Origin: an uncultured bacterium
GTDB lineage: Bacteria; Bacteroidota; Bacteroidia; Chitinophagales; Chitinophagaceae
DNA length: 54,750 bases
Direction of reading: 5' to 3'
Assembly (NCBI GenBank): GCA_903834825.1
Contig: CAILKQ010000102.1
Span: forward strand, 1 to 54,750
Position numbers and translations under genes: made by a program. Below are positions 7,502 to 15,498 of this stretch, piece after piece. Below the pieces are notes generated by a model. The model was not told the origin of the DNA and searched no databases. It was given only the letters and a program-made list of their open reading frames with translations. Each line of letters begins with the position of its first letter. The first letter of the stretch is position 1.

Positions 7502-7509
7502 CAATTTTG
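7502..7509 (+). promoter_or_regulatory. -7-like box for the YeeE operon
   Basis: CAATTTTG matches five of the six defined positions of TAnnTTTG (first base C). A suboptimal box is what an activator-dependent promoter would need. The ATG of the first gene is 37 bases further on. Confidence 0.4.
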
Positions 7510-7546
7510 ATCTATAGTCGTTTAGCGACAATTTAAAAAATACACG

Positions 7547-8116
7547 ATGACATTTATTGAACTGATCAAACAACCTTGGCCATGGTATGTGGCCGGACCC
7601 ATCATTGGATTGATGGTGCCAGCTTTGTTGATTTTTGGCAACAAAACATTTGGAATTTCATCATCGCTAAGGCATGTCTGTGCAGCGTGTTTGCCTGCCA
7701 AGATTCCATTTTTCCAATACGATTGGAAAAAAGAAATATGGAACCTTTTCTTTGTTTTCGGAATTTTTCTGGGAGGAATCATTACAGCCTTGTATTTTAA
7801 AAATGATGCAGCTGTGGTTGTTGATCCAAAACTGATGTCAGAACTCTCCGGATATGGCATTGTTGATTTCAGCGGATTGGTTCCTGCTGATATTTTCAGT
7901 TGGGCTTCTCTTGCAACACCAAGGGGTTTTATCTTGATGGTGGTTGGTGGATTTCTTGTTGGCTTTGGTACACGCTATGCGGGTGGTTGCACTTCGGGAC
8001 ATGCCATCATGGGTTTATCCAACCTTCAACTTCCATCATTGATTGCTACCATATCTTTTATGGCTGGTGGTTTCATCATGGCCAACCTTATCCTTCCCTT
8101 CATCCTTTCACTGTAA
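7547..8116 (+). CDS. YeeE/YedE family transporter subunit (larger half)
   Basis: This 189-residue integral membrane protein of the YeeE/YedE (sulfur transport, PF04143) family has about five hydrophobic segments. E. coli YeeE (TsuA) carries thiosulfate, using conserved cysteines in its pore. Here the C-terminal motif is G-G-C-T-S-G-H, and a further C-A-A-C lies after the first membrane segment. In Bacteroidota the transporter is commonly split into two consecutive half-size genes, as here. It is 12 bases upstream of the second half, behind a Crp-type operator and next to soxB/tsdA-like genes, so import of thiosulfate or another sulfur species is likely. The exact substrate is inferred. Confidence 0.87.
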   Translation: MTFIELIKQPWPWYVAGPIIGLMVPALLIFGNKTFGISSSLRHVCAACLPAKIPFFQYDWKKEIWNLFFVFGIFLGGIITALYFKNDAAVVVDPKLMSELSGYGIVDFSGLVPADIFSWASLATPRGFILMVVGGFLVGFGTRYAGGCTSGHAIMGLSNLQLPSLIATISFMAGGFIMANLILPFILSL

Positions 8117-8128
8117 AACTGTACCATC

Positions 8129-8632
8129 ATGATAATAAATAAAAAAGATACGAATACTGATTTTGAAGTGAGGTCGCTGGATGCGATTGGCAAAAATCAA
8201 GAAGCTGTAGAATTGCCCATGTGGCATAACCTCAAGTACCTTGCTTTTGGAGTAGCCTTCGGCATTGTATTGATAAAGTCTGAGGTGATCTCGTGGTTCC
8301 GCATCCAGGAAATGTTTAGGCTGCAAAGTTTTCACATGTTTGGTGTGATTGGTTCCGCAGTTGCAGTGGGGGCACTCTCTGTTTTTCTGATCAAAAAACT
8401 CAAGATCAAATCAATACATGGCGAAGAAATTATTCTTCCTGAAAAAACATTCAACAAAGGACAGATTTATGGTGGATTGCTTTTTGGTTTTGGTTGGGCT
8501 ATGACGGGAGCCTGCCCTGGCCCCATGTTTGCTCAATTGGGCTATGGCGCAATAGCAACATCAGTAATCATTTTGATGGCCATTGTAGGCACCTGGGTAT
8601 ATGGCCTGATTAGAGAAAAACTTCCCGCATAA
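8129..8632 (+). CDS. DUF6691/YeeE family transporter subunit (smaller half)
   Basis: This 167-residue membrane protein is the second half of a split YeeE/YedE transporter. It has a short cytosolic N-terminus, then membrane segments from about residue 35, and the family motif G-W-A-M-T-G-A-C-P-G-P with the conserved pore cysteine. It lies 12 bases after the larger half and ends 16 bases before the convergent soxB stop. The two halves most likely form one pore for thiosulfate or a related sulfur compound. The cysteine motif differs between the two halves (GGCTSG versus GACPGP), as is usual for the pair. Confidence 0.87.
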   Translation: MIINKKDTNTDFEVRSLDAIGKNQEAVELPMWHNLKYLAFGVAFGIVLIKSEVISWFRIQEMFRLQSFHMFGVIGSAVAVGALSVFLIKKLKIKSIHGEEIILPEKTFNKGQIYGGLLFGFGWAMTGACPGPMFAQLGYGAIATSVIILMAIVGTWVYGLIREKLPA

Positions 8633-8648
8633 ATCAAGAACATTTATT

Positions 8649-10457
8649 TTACCTGAATTCATACCCGAAGCCCATCAATTGGGTGAGCAAAGAATTGGGT
8701 GCATCGGTTGCGGTGCAACGGCCTTCGAGTTTTGGAGAGATGGGAGAGTGTAGCTTCAAATATTCTTCAATCACACTGTGCAGGGTAGCGCCCAGCCTTT
8801 TGGGATTTTTAACTCCCTCAACGCGACAAATGGTTGTATCGGGATCTCCCTCGCGTTCGCAGGCAACGAAGCTGTAGGTTTTTTGAAGATCCAGCGGCTG
8901 GTCTGCAACTTTGATCCAGTTCACCCTTTTTCCTGCATCGTTTCCAATGGTGAAGTTGACCTCCATTCCTTTGAAACGCACTACCCATCCACCAAAGCGT
9001 TTCCCGGGATCTTTGGCAAAAGCGTTTTGCAATTCTTTCTCCATCCATTCCAAGAGTTGTTTTCCGGTGATGAATCCTTTTTTTGCTTCGCTGTCAACCG
9101 GCAACATGTTCCACAAATAATCGACGGTGATGATGGCCTCTCCGGTTTTTGGATCGGGTACCAACGGAGGGCAAAAACGAAATCCATTGCTGAGTGCAAT
9201 GTCTGGCTTGAACTTCCACATGATCGCATCGGTGATGAAATTGTCCATCGGTGTTTCAATAACATAGTAACGCATCAATGGTGTTGTTGATTTTCCAATG
9301 ACGCGGTTCAATTCTTTTTTATAAGGAGCCCGGGCTTTTTCAACCATTCTTTTCATTTCCTCATCCTCCTTGTACAATACAGGATCAACATCCAACAGTT
9401 GATAGGTATGGTCTTTTACTATACCATTCTCAACAACAATATCAAGCTTTGCAATGAAGGATCCGAAGGCGCCAGGCTCAGTTACTTTTGTATGTAGACC
9501 TTGAATGGGTGTGCGCACGCGCTCGTGTGTATCTGCACCAAGGATATAGTCAACCCCCTTGACCTGCGGCATGTTGGAAAGACCGACCTGTTGTGCCAGC
9601 CCCATGTGCGTAAGCAGAAAAACCATATCACACAGTTCATATTCTTTTAGAATTTTTACATATTTCGCAACATTCAATTCCGGCAGGGTGAATTTGATGC
9701 CGTCGCTGTAAGCAGGAGATTGGCGCTTTGGCGTAAGGGGATCATTGTATCCAATAAAGCCAATTTTGATGCCTGCAATATGCTTTACAAAATAGGGTGG
9801 GAAAATCAGGTCGCCTTTCATTTCGTCTTTGGTATCGTGGAACATGTTGGCACATACTTTCACGCCATCATAGGCAAACATGTCTTTCATCATCATCTCT
9901 TTTCCATAGACCACCTCCCAGTTGCCTGGCAACATGATGTCGTAGCCTATATTGTTCATGAGTGGTATGATGGCCGTGCCCTTGCTCATGGCAGCAACGC
10001 CGCTTCCCTGAAAGCAATCGCCGCCATCAATCAACAACGTATTTGCCCTGTTCTGGTTGCGGATGGTATTGATCATGGATTTCATGGTTGCGAAGCCGCC
10101 CCGTTTTTTGAAAACAGGCTTTCCGTTTTCCATGAAAAACTCATCGTGGGTCGTCAATTGTGAATGGATATCTGCCGTATGCAACAGGGTCAGTTTTGTG
10201 GCCCTCCCTTCGCGAACCGCTTTGTTGTTGGCCATTGCATTTTCCTTGTAGGCGGCATTTTCGTTGTTGAGGGCTGATGCGGCAACCGGAGTGCCGATCA
10301 ATCCTCCGCCAATGCCGAGACCCAGGCCCAGTCTGGTTGATTTTCTCAGAAAATCCCTTCTGCTGTTTTCGGAAAGCGCAACATGCATTTCTTTTTCTGC
10401 CTTGCTGATGGAGGCGTCGTGGCAGGAGTTGCAGGAGCAGTTGTTGGTGTGCGACAT
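8649..10457 (-). CDS. soxB: SoxB-like thiosulfohydrolase/5'-nucleotidase family protein, Tat-exported
   Basis: This 602-residue protein has a Tat signal (R33-R34-D-F-L, hydrophobic stretch to about 62) and a calcineurin-like metallophosphatase domain. Metal-site motifs are A-D96-I-H98, G-G-D147, T-H-M and G-A-D-T-H, followed by the 5'-nucleotidase C-terminal domain. The sequence G-N179-W-E-V-V-Y-G resembles SoxB (G-H-W-E) rather than nucleotidases (G-N-H-E). SoxB hydrolyses sulfate from thiosulfate bound to the carrier SoxYZ, but no soxYZ, soxXA or soxCD is present here. The N-terminus before the Tat motif carries C-S-C-N-S-C-H, which is unusual. The start at 10457 lies two bases after the tsdA stop, so the genes are cotranscribed and probably coupled. 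A nucleotidase role is not excluded. Confidence 0.82.
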   Translation of the reverse strand: MSHTNNCSCNSCHDASISKAEKEMHVALSENSRRDFLRKSTRLGLGLGIGGGLIGTPVAASALNNENAAYKENAMANNKAVREGRATKLTLLHTADIHSQLTTHDEFFMENGKPVFKKRGGFATMKSMINTIRNQNRANTLLIDGGDCFQGSGVAAMSKGTAIIPLMNNIGYDIMLPGNWEVVYGKEMMMKDMFAYDGVKVCANMFHDTKDEMKGDLIFPPYFVKHIAGIKIGFIGYNDPLTPKRQSPAYSDGIKFTLPELNVAKYVKILKEYELCDMVFLLTHMGLAQQVGLSNMPQVKGVDYILGADTHERVRTPIQGLHTKVTEPGAFGSFIAKLDIVVENGIVKDHTYQLLDVDPVLYKEDEEMKRMVEKARAPYKKELNRVIGKSTTPLMRYYVIETPMDNFITDAIMWKFKPDIALSNGFRFCPPLVPDPKTGEAIITVDYLWNMLPVDSEAKKGFITGKQLLEWMEKELQNAFAKDPGKRFGGWVVRFKGMEVNFTIGNDAGKRVNWIKVADQPLDLQKTYSFVACEREGDPDTTICRVEGVKNPKRLGATLHSVIEEYLKLHSPISPKLEGRCTATDAPNSLLTQLMGFGYEFR

Positions 10458-10459
10458 GG

Positions 10460-11440
10460 TTATTTTTTTCTTGATTCAATGATGGGCTTGAAGGGACCAA
10501 ACTTGTGTTGCTCTTCTGTAAAGCCATCTGTATACGGGCCAAAGGGATGGTCGATCGGTTTCTTTGAAACGTTGGGCCAGTCTTTGCTCAGGTCTTTGGA
10601 GGGGCGTGGCCTGGAATTCACAAAGGCAGCCACATCCCAACTTTCTTCATCCGTCAAAGCAGGGTTCCGGTGGGTTGCCTGGTTCAAGGGCATGTTATCG
10701 CGCACGTATCCCGCGAAGCGGGAAAGGCGAAACAAGCCCGCACCATTGTTATAACTATTATCTCCCCAGAGCGGAGGATAGGTATAGGACTTTGCATCTG
10801 CAGCCATCAGCCCCTGGCCATTGGCGCCATGACAGGACTGGCATTTTGCGGTGTAAACGGCAAGGCCTTTTTCAGGATTGGCCGCACGATCGAGGTATTC
10901 GGGCGGCTTGATGCCGGCACCTTTTGGAACTGAATCTTTTTCAACGCCGTGTCCAACCCATTTGATGTAAGCAATCATGGCTTTTATTTCGCGGCTGTTG
11001 CTGTCGAGGGCTTGGCCGTTCAGGCTTCTTTCCATGCAATCGGTTACACGCTTGTAAACGGTTTCAATCGATCCGCTCCTGTCGCGAAACTTCGGATAGT
11101 TGGCGGCAACAGCGCCATAATTATTTCCCCATGTTTTTCTTCCTGCATTGAGGTGACAGTTCTGGCAATTCATGCCGTTGGTAACATGTGCCACGGAACC
11201 ATTGGGCCCAAGGTATTTGGAGGTATTGGCAATGAGCTCTTCGCCGTAAATCACCAATGCTCTTTCTTCTCCCTGCACAGACCTGTCGGTGAACAAACTT
11301 GGGGCCGTCCATCCCTCACTAATGAGCGCCGGTATTTCCGTTTTGGGTTTGTTGACAAATTCAATGGTTTGAATGGAGATGGCCAGCAACAGTGCAATGG
11401 TTATTGAATAGATGATCCAGTTTTGTTTTGAATTGTTCAT
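10460..11440 (-). CDS. tsdA: TsdA-like dihaem c-type cytochrome (putative thiosulfate dehydrogenase)
   Basis: This 326-residue membrane-anchored periplasmic cytochrome has one N-terminal anchor (residues 8-28) and two haem c sites, C92-x2-C95-H96 and C200-x2-C203-H204. C135 in the segment R-V-T-D-C-M-E-R-S-L-N-G corresponds to the cysteine that ligates the active-site haem of TsdA enzymes. Met250 is a candidate axial ligand for the second haem. TsdA joins two thiosulfates to tetrathionate (or the reverse) and passes electrons to cytochrome c; SoxXA-type enzymes are related. It is the first gene of the tsdA-soxB pair, behind a perfect Crp-type operator. The direction of the reaction in vivo cannot be read from sequence. 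Confidence 0.83.
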   Translation of the reverse strand: MNNSKQNWIIYSITIALLLAISIQTIEFVNKPKTEIPALISEGWTAPSLFTDRSVQGEERALVIYGEELIANTSKYLGPNGSVAHVTNGMNCQNCHLNAGRKTWGNNYGAVAANYPKFRDRSGSIETVYKRVTDCMERSLNGQALDSNSREIKAMIAYIKWVGHGVEKDSVPKGAGIKPPEYLDRAANPEKGLAVYTAKCQSCHGANGQGLMAADAKSYTYPPLWGDNSYNNGAGLFRLSRFAGYVRDNMPLNQATHRNPALTDEESWDVAAFVNSRPRPSKDLSKDWPNVSKKPIDHPFGPYTDGFTEEQHKFGPFKPIIESRKK

Positions 11441-11460
11441 TGGCTGTACTTATGGAGAAC

Positions 11461-11468
11461 TAAATATA
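11461..11468 (-). promoter_or_regulatory. -7-like box for tsdA-soxB
   Basis: On the minus strand the octamer is TATATTTA, five of six defined positions of TAnnTTTG. Its last base is 36.5 bases from the centre of the Crp-type palindrome and 21 bases from the tsdA ATG. Confidence 0.45.
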
Positions 11469-11489
11469 ATTCAATTCGAAAGGATGGCA

Positions 11490-11505
11490 TGTGATTTTGG
11501 TCACA
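11490..11505 (-). promoter_or_regulatory. Perfect Crp-type operator between tsdA and DUF6526
   Basis: TGTGATTTTGGTCACA is a 10/10 match to TGTGA-N6-TCACA. Its geometry relative to the tsdA -7 box equals that at the YeeE promoter. It also lies upstream of the divergent DUF6526 gene, but at a different distance (31.5) from that gene's TATATTTA box at 11522-11529, so the tsdA side is the likelier target. Confidence 0.78.
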
Positions 11506-11546
11506 GGGCCCAGAAACGCCTTATATTTACGCACTAAACTTCTATC

Positions 11547-11975
11547 ATGACCGAACAGCAATTTGCCAACCACGCGCGCATGCATCCGCTTTATCATTAT
11601 GTAACAGCACCATTGGTATTGGTTGGTCTGATTGGAAGCATTGTCAACCTTGTCAATAGCGAGCCCAATAATTTTTACAGCGCATCGTTGATTGTGTTGG
11701 TGTTTATTATTCTCCTTTTCATCGGAGCGATGTTGAGAACATATGCCTTGAAAGCGCAGGATAGGGCGATTCGGGCTGAAGAAAGCCTTCGCTATTTTAT
11801 CATTTCTGGAAAGGCGATTGACGCGCGCTTGAGGATGGGACAAATTGTTGCACTGCGCTTTGCACCAGATGCTGAATTTGTTGCCCTGGCGGAAAAGGCC
11901 GCCACGGAAGGACTTTCCGGAAAACAGATCAAGCAACAGATTCAGCAGTGGAAGGGCGACTACCGCCGGATATAA
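11547..11975 (+). CDS. DUF6526 family membrane protein
   Basis: This 142-residue protein has two adjacent transmembrane segments (about 18-36 and 48-65). A charged, helical C-terminal half follows, rich in A, E, K and R and ending in a Q-Q-I-Q-Q-W-K-G-D-Y-R pattern. It matches the uncharacterised Bacteroidota family DUF6526. No function is known. It is divergent from tsdA across a promoter region that carries a Crp-type site, which may or may not affect it. The SOUL-family gene follows after 22 bases, so the two may be cotranscribed. Confidence 0.75.
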   Translation: MTEQQFANHARMHPLYHYVTAPLVLVGLIGSIVNLVNSEPNNFYSASLIVLVFIILLFIGAMLRTYALKAQDRAIRAEESLRYFIISGKAIDARLRMGQIVALRFAPDAEFVALAEKAATEGLSGKQIKQQIQQWKGDYRRI

Positions 11976-11997
11976 ACCTTAATATGAATACCTTGAT

Positions 11998-12594
11998 ATG
12001 AAAAAGATGTTGATTACCCTTTTGGTCATTTTTATTGTTTTCGTTGCATTCCAATCCTTTATGGCAATATCCACTTCAAAAATAGAAAAACAGCCTTACC
12101 GGGTGGTGAAAAAGGAAAGCGGTTTTGAGGTGAGGTTCTATCCTCCTGCTACTTTTGCTACCATGAGGTCATCTGCAAAATCCTACAGGGAGCTTTCCAG
12201 CAGCGGCTTCAGAAAAATTGCAGGCTATATTTTTGGCAACAATGAAACCTCTGCCAAGATTGCGATGACATCACCAGTACACATGGACATCAACCAGGAT
12301 GGGTCTACAATGAGCTTTGTGATGCCTTCTCAATATGACATCAAAAGCCTCCCGCGGCCCAATGATGCCAAAGTAGAGATACATGAATCTCCCAGTGAAT
12401 ATGCTGCCGCCATTGAGTTTGGTGGATATGCCAACGATGAAAGCATCAGCAAGTATGCAGAGGAACTTAAAAAATCACTGGAAGAAAAAGGCATAAAACC
12501 CATCGGCCATTACAGGTACCTGGGATACAATCCGCCCTACCAACTGATTGGAAGAAAAAATGAAGTCATTGTTGCTGTTGAATGGAAGGAATAA
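11998..12594 (+). CDS. SOUL family haem-binding protein
   Basis: This 198-residue protein has an N-terminal membrane anchor or signal (residues 4-24) and a SOUL/HBP domain. Family features are the start E-K-Q-P-Y-x-V, the central I-A-M-T-S-P-V-H-M segment and the terminal Y-N-P-P-Y stretch. SOUL proteins bind haem or tetrapyrroles in animals; bacterial members are poorly studied. The anchor places the domain on the periplasmic side or in the envelope. It follows DUF6526 after 22 bases, and the convergent pxpC gene ends 18 bases downstream. Confidence 0.88.
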   Translation: MKKMLITLLVIFIVFVAFQSFMAISTSKIEKQPYRVVKKESGFEVRFYPPATFATMRSSAKSYRELSSSGFRKIAGYIFGNNETSAKIAMTSPVHMDINQDGSTMSFVMPSQYDIKSLPRPNDAKVEIHESPSEYAAAIEFGGYANDESISKYAEELKKSLEEKGIKPIGHYRYLGYNPPYQLIGRKNEVIVAVEWKE

Positions 12595-12612
12595 AATCAA
12601 TTGAGAATATAC

Positions 12613-13599
12613 TCAACCCGTATTGCCCAGCCCGACTTTCACCCTCTTCATCGCCTCAACTATCCTGTTGTATCGCATCAAACTTTCTTCTTCCCCAATC
12701 TCCCTGAATTGAATTTTTACTCCCGGCCTTGTTTGCGCAAGCAATGAAATATCTGCGGCACAGACTCTTGCAATGCGCGGATAGCCCCCTGTTGTTTGTG
12801 AGTCGGCCATCAGGATGATGGGATCGCCTTCATGGGTAACCTGCACAATACCCGCCGTTACTGCGGTTGAGGCCATTTCTGTTTGCTGTTCCAACGTAAA
12901 TTTTTTTCCTTCCAGCCGATACCCCATCCTGTTGGAATGGGATGAAATGGTGAACTCGGATGTGAAAATATTTTTCTGTGAGGCACTGTTGAACAAATCA
13001 AACTCAGGCCCCTTGATGGCATGGACTATTGTAATTTCAGAGGCAGCTGCATTAAGGTCTGCAGTTTGCCAAGGGGAAATGCCTACGCCGTTTGGAAGCA
13101 TATGTAGATTTGATGCGGCATGTAAATTCTGTTCACATTTGAAAGCCAGCATGTCTCCGGTGATCAGGTTTCTTCCATTTATTCCTCCAATCCCAGATGG
13201 TGTATAGGTGGAAGCACTGCCCAAAACTTTTTTGACATGGAATCCGCCATCCACAGAAAGATATGATCGGCACCCTTGTAAATTGGCTGTTGTTTTGATG
13301 ATGCTGAATGCGGGAATCCAGAGCAATCGATTGAAGGGTAATTCTTCATCGCCAATAAATGCTTTGCAGCCTCCACCAACAATCGCACAATAAGCCGCCT
13401 CGTTGAACATGAAGGATGCTCCATGCAGGGTCATTTCAATCACCGCTTCATTCTCATCATTGCCACAAATCATGTTGGCCAATGATGCTGAAACCTTGTC
13501 CATGGCACCACCGATGGGAACCCCAAACCGCTGAAAGCCCCACCTGCCAAGGTCTTGCACACTGCTCATCATGCCGGGCTTGAGAATGGTGATGCTCAT
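12613..13599 (-). CDS. pxpC: 5-oxoprolinase subunit C (biotin-dependent carboxyltransferase family)
   Basis: This 328-residue protein of the PxpC (YbgK/KipA) family starts with the typical motif L-K-P-G-x-x-S-S-V-Q-D-L-G-R-W-G. It continues with G-V-P-x-G-G-A-M-D and has a late segment on substrate-responsive loops, D-S-Q-T-T-G-G-Y-P-R-I-A. With PxpA and PxpB it forms the ATP-dependent 5-oxoprolinase that opens pyroglutamate to glutamate in the cytosol. Its start overlaps the pxpB stop by four bases (ATGA type), a sign of translational coupling. No pxpA lies in the window. Confidence 0.93.
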   Translation of the reverse strand: MSITILKPGMMSSVQDLGRWGFQRFGVPIGGAMDKVSASLANMICGNDENEAVIEMTLHGASFMFNEAAYCAIVGGGCKAFIGDEELPFNRLLWIPAFSIIKTTANLQGCRSYLSVDGGFHVKKVLGSASTYTPSGIGGINGRNLITGDMLAFKCEQNLHAASNLHMLPNGVGISPWQTADLNAAASEITIVHAIKGPEFDLFNSASQKNIFTSEFTISSHSNRMGYRLEGKKFTLEQQTEMASTAVTAGIVQVTHEGDPIILMADSQTTGGYPRIARVCAADISLLAQTRPGVKIQFREIGEEESLMRYNRIVEAMKRVKVGLGNTG

Positions 13600-14282
13600 T
13601 GGTATTGATTGAATGCTTCGAGGGTGATGGGTTGGAAGGTTACCAGGTCTCCGGCATTCAAAAAGCTACAGGGTGATTGAGAGAGGTCAAACATTTTTAA
13701 GGGTGTTCTTCCAATCACTTGCCATCCTCCAGGGACCTCAGCCGGATAGATCCCTGTTTGTTTTCCTGCGATGGCAACACTTCCCATCGGGATTTTCAAT
13801 GAAGGTGTTTGTTTTCTGGGTACTTCCAACTGTTCAGGCAATGTTCCCATATAAGGAAACCCTGGAATGAACCCGATCATGTATACCCGATAGGCAACGG
13901 AGGTGTGCAAGAAAATGATTTCTTCCAACGACAGGTTCAGGTGTGCGGCAACCCAATCAAGATCAGTGCCAAGCGAAGGGTCGTAACAAACGGGGATGCT
14001 GATCTGTTTCCCTTCTGTTGTCAATGAAGTGTTGATGGTATTGGAAACATGAGCACTGAGATCTGACAACCAGGAACGAATAGTTGCTGCTGAAACCTGT
14101 TCACTGAAGTATACCGTCAAACTGCTGTATGCGGGAACTGCCTCGATAAAACCCTTGATGGGGTTGGATTCAACGGCATGCTGCAATGCAATGACCTGCA
14201 TGTTTGTTGCTTCATTGATTGCTGCTGCGAATTCAATGGTGATGGCCTGATCTTGTATGTTGTATATCCTCGGGATAAGCAA
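13596..14282 (-). CDS. pxpB: 5-oxoprolinase subunit B (KipI family)
   Basis: This 228-residue cytosolic protein of the PxpB/KipI family has a cyclophilin-like C-terminal domain. The signature G-F-I-P-G-F-P-Y-M-G is visible near residue 137, followed by P-R-x-x-x-P-S-L-K-I-P-x-G-S-V-A-I-A-G and the terminal G-G-W-Q-V-I-G-R-T-P. It pairs with PxpC in 5-oxoproline hydrolysis. In Bacillus its homologue KipI inhibits the sporulation kinase, a role with no bearing here. It overlaps pxpC by four bases and lies 32 bases downstream of mqnC on the same strand. Confidence 0.93.
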   Translation of the reverse strand: MLIPRIYNIQDQAITIEFAAAINEATNMQVIALQHAVESNPIKGFIEAVPAYSSLTVYFSEQVSAATIRSWLSDLSAHVSNTINTSLTTEGKQISIPVCYDPSLGTDLDWVAAHLNLSLEEIIFLHTSVAYRVYMIGFIPGFPYMGTLPEQLEVPRKQTPSLKIPMGSVAIAGKQTGIYPAEVPGGWQVIGRTPLKMFDLSQSPCSFLNAGDLVTFQPITLEAFNQYQ

Positions 14283-14314
14283 ATTGTTTCTGCCTACAAC
14301 TTACAACCATTAGA

Positions 14315-15454
14315 CTAATAATTGATCACCTGCTCTTCAATATCGGAGGGCAACGCACGCCACTGGTACTGCTGGTTGCGGAGCTGTGGTTCAAATCCCG
14401 CTTCGCGGATGGCATCCTGCATGGACTTATACGTGAAGCGATGGGGAGCACCTGCAGCACTGACCACATTTTCTTCCAGCATGATGCTTCCAAAATCATT
14501 GGCACCGGCATGCAAACAAATTTGTGCCACTTTTTTCCCTACGGTAAGCCAGGAGGCTTGTATGTTTTTGATATTGGGCAACATGATCCGGCTGATGGCA
14601 ATCATCCTGATGTATTCCTCACCAGTGGTAAGGTTTTGTACCCCACGGATCTTGGTCAGTAATGTATCAACATCCTGGAAGGTCCAGGGGATGAAGGCCA
14701 GAAATCCATTGGCGGTTTCGGGCTTCCTGGACTGAACCTCACGAATCTTGATCAGGTGATCAAAGCGTTCTTCCAGTGTTTCAACATGGCCAAACATCAT
14801 GGTGGCTGATGTGGTGATGTTGAGCTGGTGTGCCTCTGCCATAACATCCAGCCATTCTTGTGCGCCACATTTTCCATTGCTGACCAGTCTCCTAACCCTG
14901 TCTACCAGGATCTCGGCTCCGGCTCCGGGCAGAGAATCCATACCGGCTGCTTTGAGGGCAGACAGCACTTCGTGGTGGGTCATTTTTTCCAGCTTGGCAA
15001 TATGGGCCACTTCGGGTGGCCCGAGGGTATGCAGCTTGATTTCCGGAAACTCAGCCTTGATGGCGCTGAAGGTATCGGTATAGTATTTGAGTCCGAGGTC
15101 TGGGTGGTGGCCGCCTTGCAAGAGCAATTGATCGCCGCCCCACTTGAGGGTTTCCCGGATTTTTTCCCGGTAGGTATCCATGGTGGTGATGTAGGCTTCG
15201 GCATGTCCGGGAATCCTATAGAAATTACAGAACTTGCAGTTGGCGATGCATACATTGGTGGTGTTGACGTTGCGGTCGATCTGCCAGCTCACTTTTCCAT
15301 GGGGCACCTGCTTTTTTCTGAGTTCATCTGCCACGTGCATGAGGCTGGTCAGGGGGGCTTCTTTGAACAAAAACAAACCCTCTTCAGCAGTCAGAAACTC
15401 CAGGTTCAGTGCCTTTTCGTACAATCCGTTGAGATCATTCATGTAATTCATCAT
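14315..15454 (-). CDS. mqnC: Cyclic dehypoxanthinyl futalosine synthase (menaquinone biosynthesis)
   Basis: This 379-residue radical SAM enzyme converts dehypoxanthine futalosine to its cyclic form in the futalosine route to menaquinone. The cluster motif is C69-x3-C73-x2-C76 within T-N-V-C-I-A-N-C-K-F-C-N-F-Y-R. It is followed by the L-Q-G-G-H-H-P-D substrate loop and an S-L-P-G-A-G-A-E-I-L segment typical of MqnC. Three closely spaced ATGs exist (15454, 15451, 15442); the first lies eight bases behind a TAnnTTTG box. Menaquinol is the substrate expected for the ACIII complex encoded at 28901-37402. Confidence 0.95.
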   Translation of the reverse strand: MMNYMNDLNGLYEKALNLEFLTAEEGLFLFKEAPLTSLMHVADELRKKQVPHGKVSWQIDRNVNTTNVCIANCKFCNFYRIPGHAEAYITTMDTYREKIRETLKWGGDQLLLQGGHHPDLGLKYYTDTFSAIKAEFPEIKLHTLGPPEVAHIAKLEKMTHHEVLSALKAAGMDSLPGAGAEILVDRVRRLVSNGKCGAQEWLDVMAEAHQLNITTSATMMFGHVETLEERFDHLIKIREVQSRKPETANGFLAFIPWTFQDVDTLLTKIRGVQNLTTGEEYIRMIAISRIMLPNIKNIQASWLTVGKKVAQICLHAGANDFGSIMLEENVVSAAGAPHRFTYKSMQDAIREAGFEPQLRNQQYQWRALPSDIEEQVINY

Positions 15455-15462
15455 CTAGGCAA

Positions 15463-15470
15463 CAAAGTTA
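15463..15470 (-). promoter_or_regulatory. -7 box in front of mqnC
   Basis: On the minus strand the octamer is TAACTTTG (exact TAnnTTTG), ending eight bases before the first ATG. This predicts a 5' leader of only a few bases. Confidence 0.5.
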
Positions 15471-15498
15471 GGGCAACAATGGTTTAAATTGGGAGCAA

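Noticed and set aside
10418-10434. CxxCH in the SoxB-like leader as a haem c site
   Set aside because: It precedes the Tat motif, so it is cytosolic and probably removed with the signal, where haem c cannot be attached.
11522-11529. TATATTTA box as a Crp-controlled promoter for DUF6526
   Set aside because: The Crp-type site is 31.5 bases from this box, unlike the 36.5 shared by the other two promoters. The box itself is plausible, the control is not supported.
15332-15337. Further CACGTG cores at 15332, 26456 and 41798 as extra parS sites
   Set aside because: All lie within coding sequence and lack the flanking TGTT/AACA bases.
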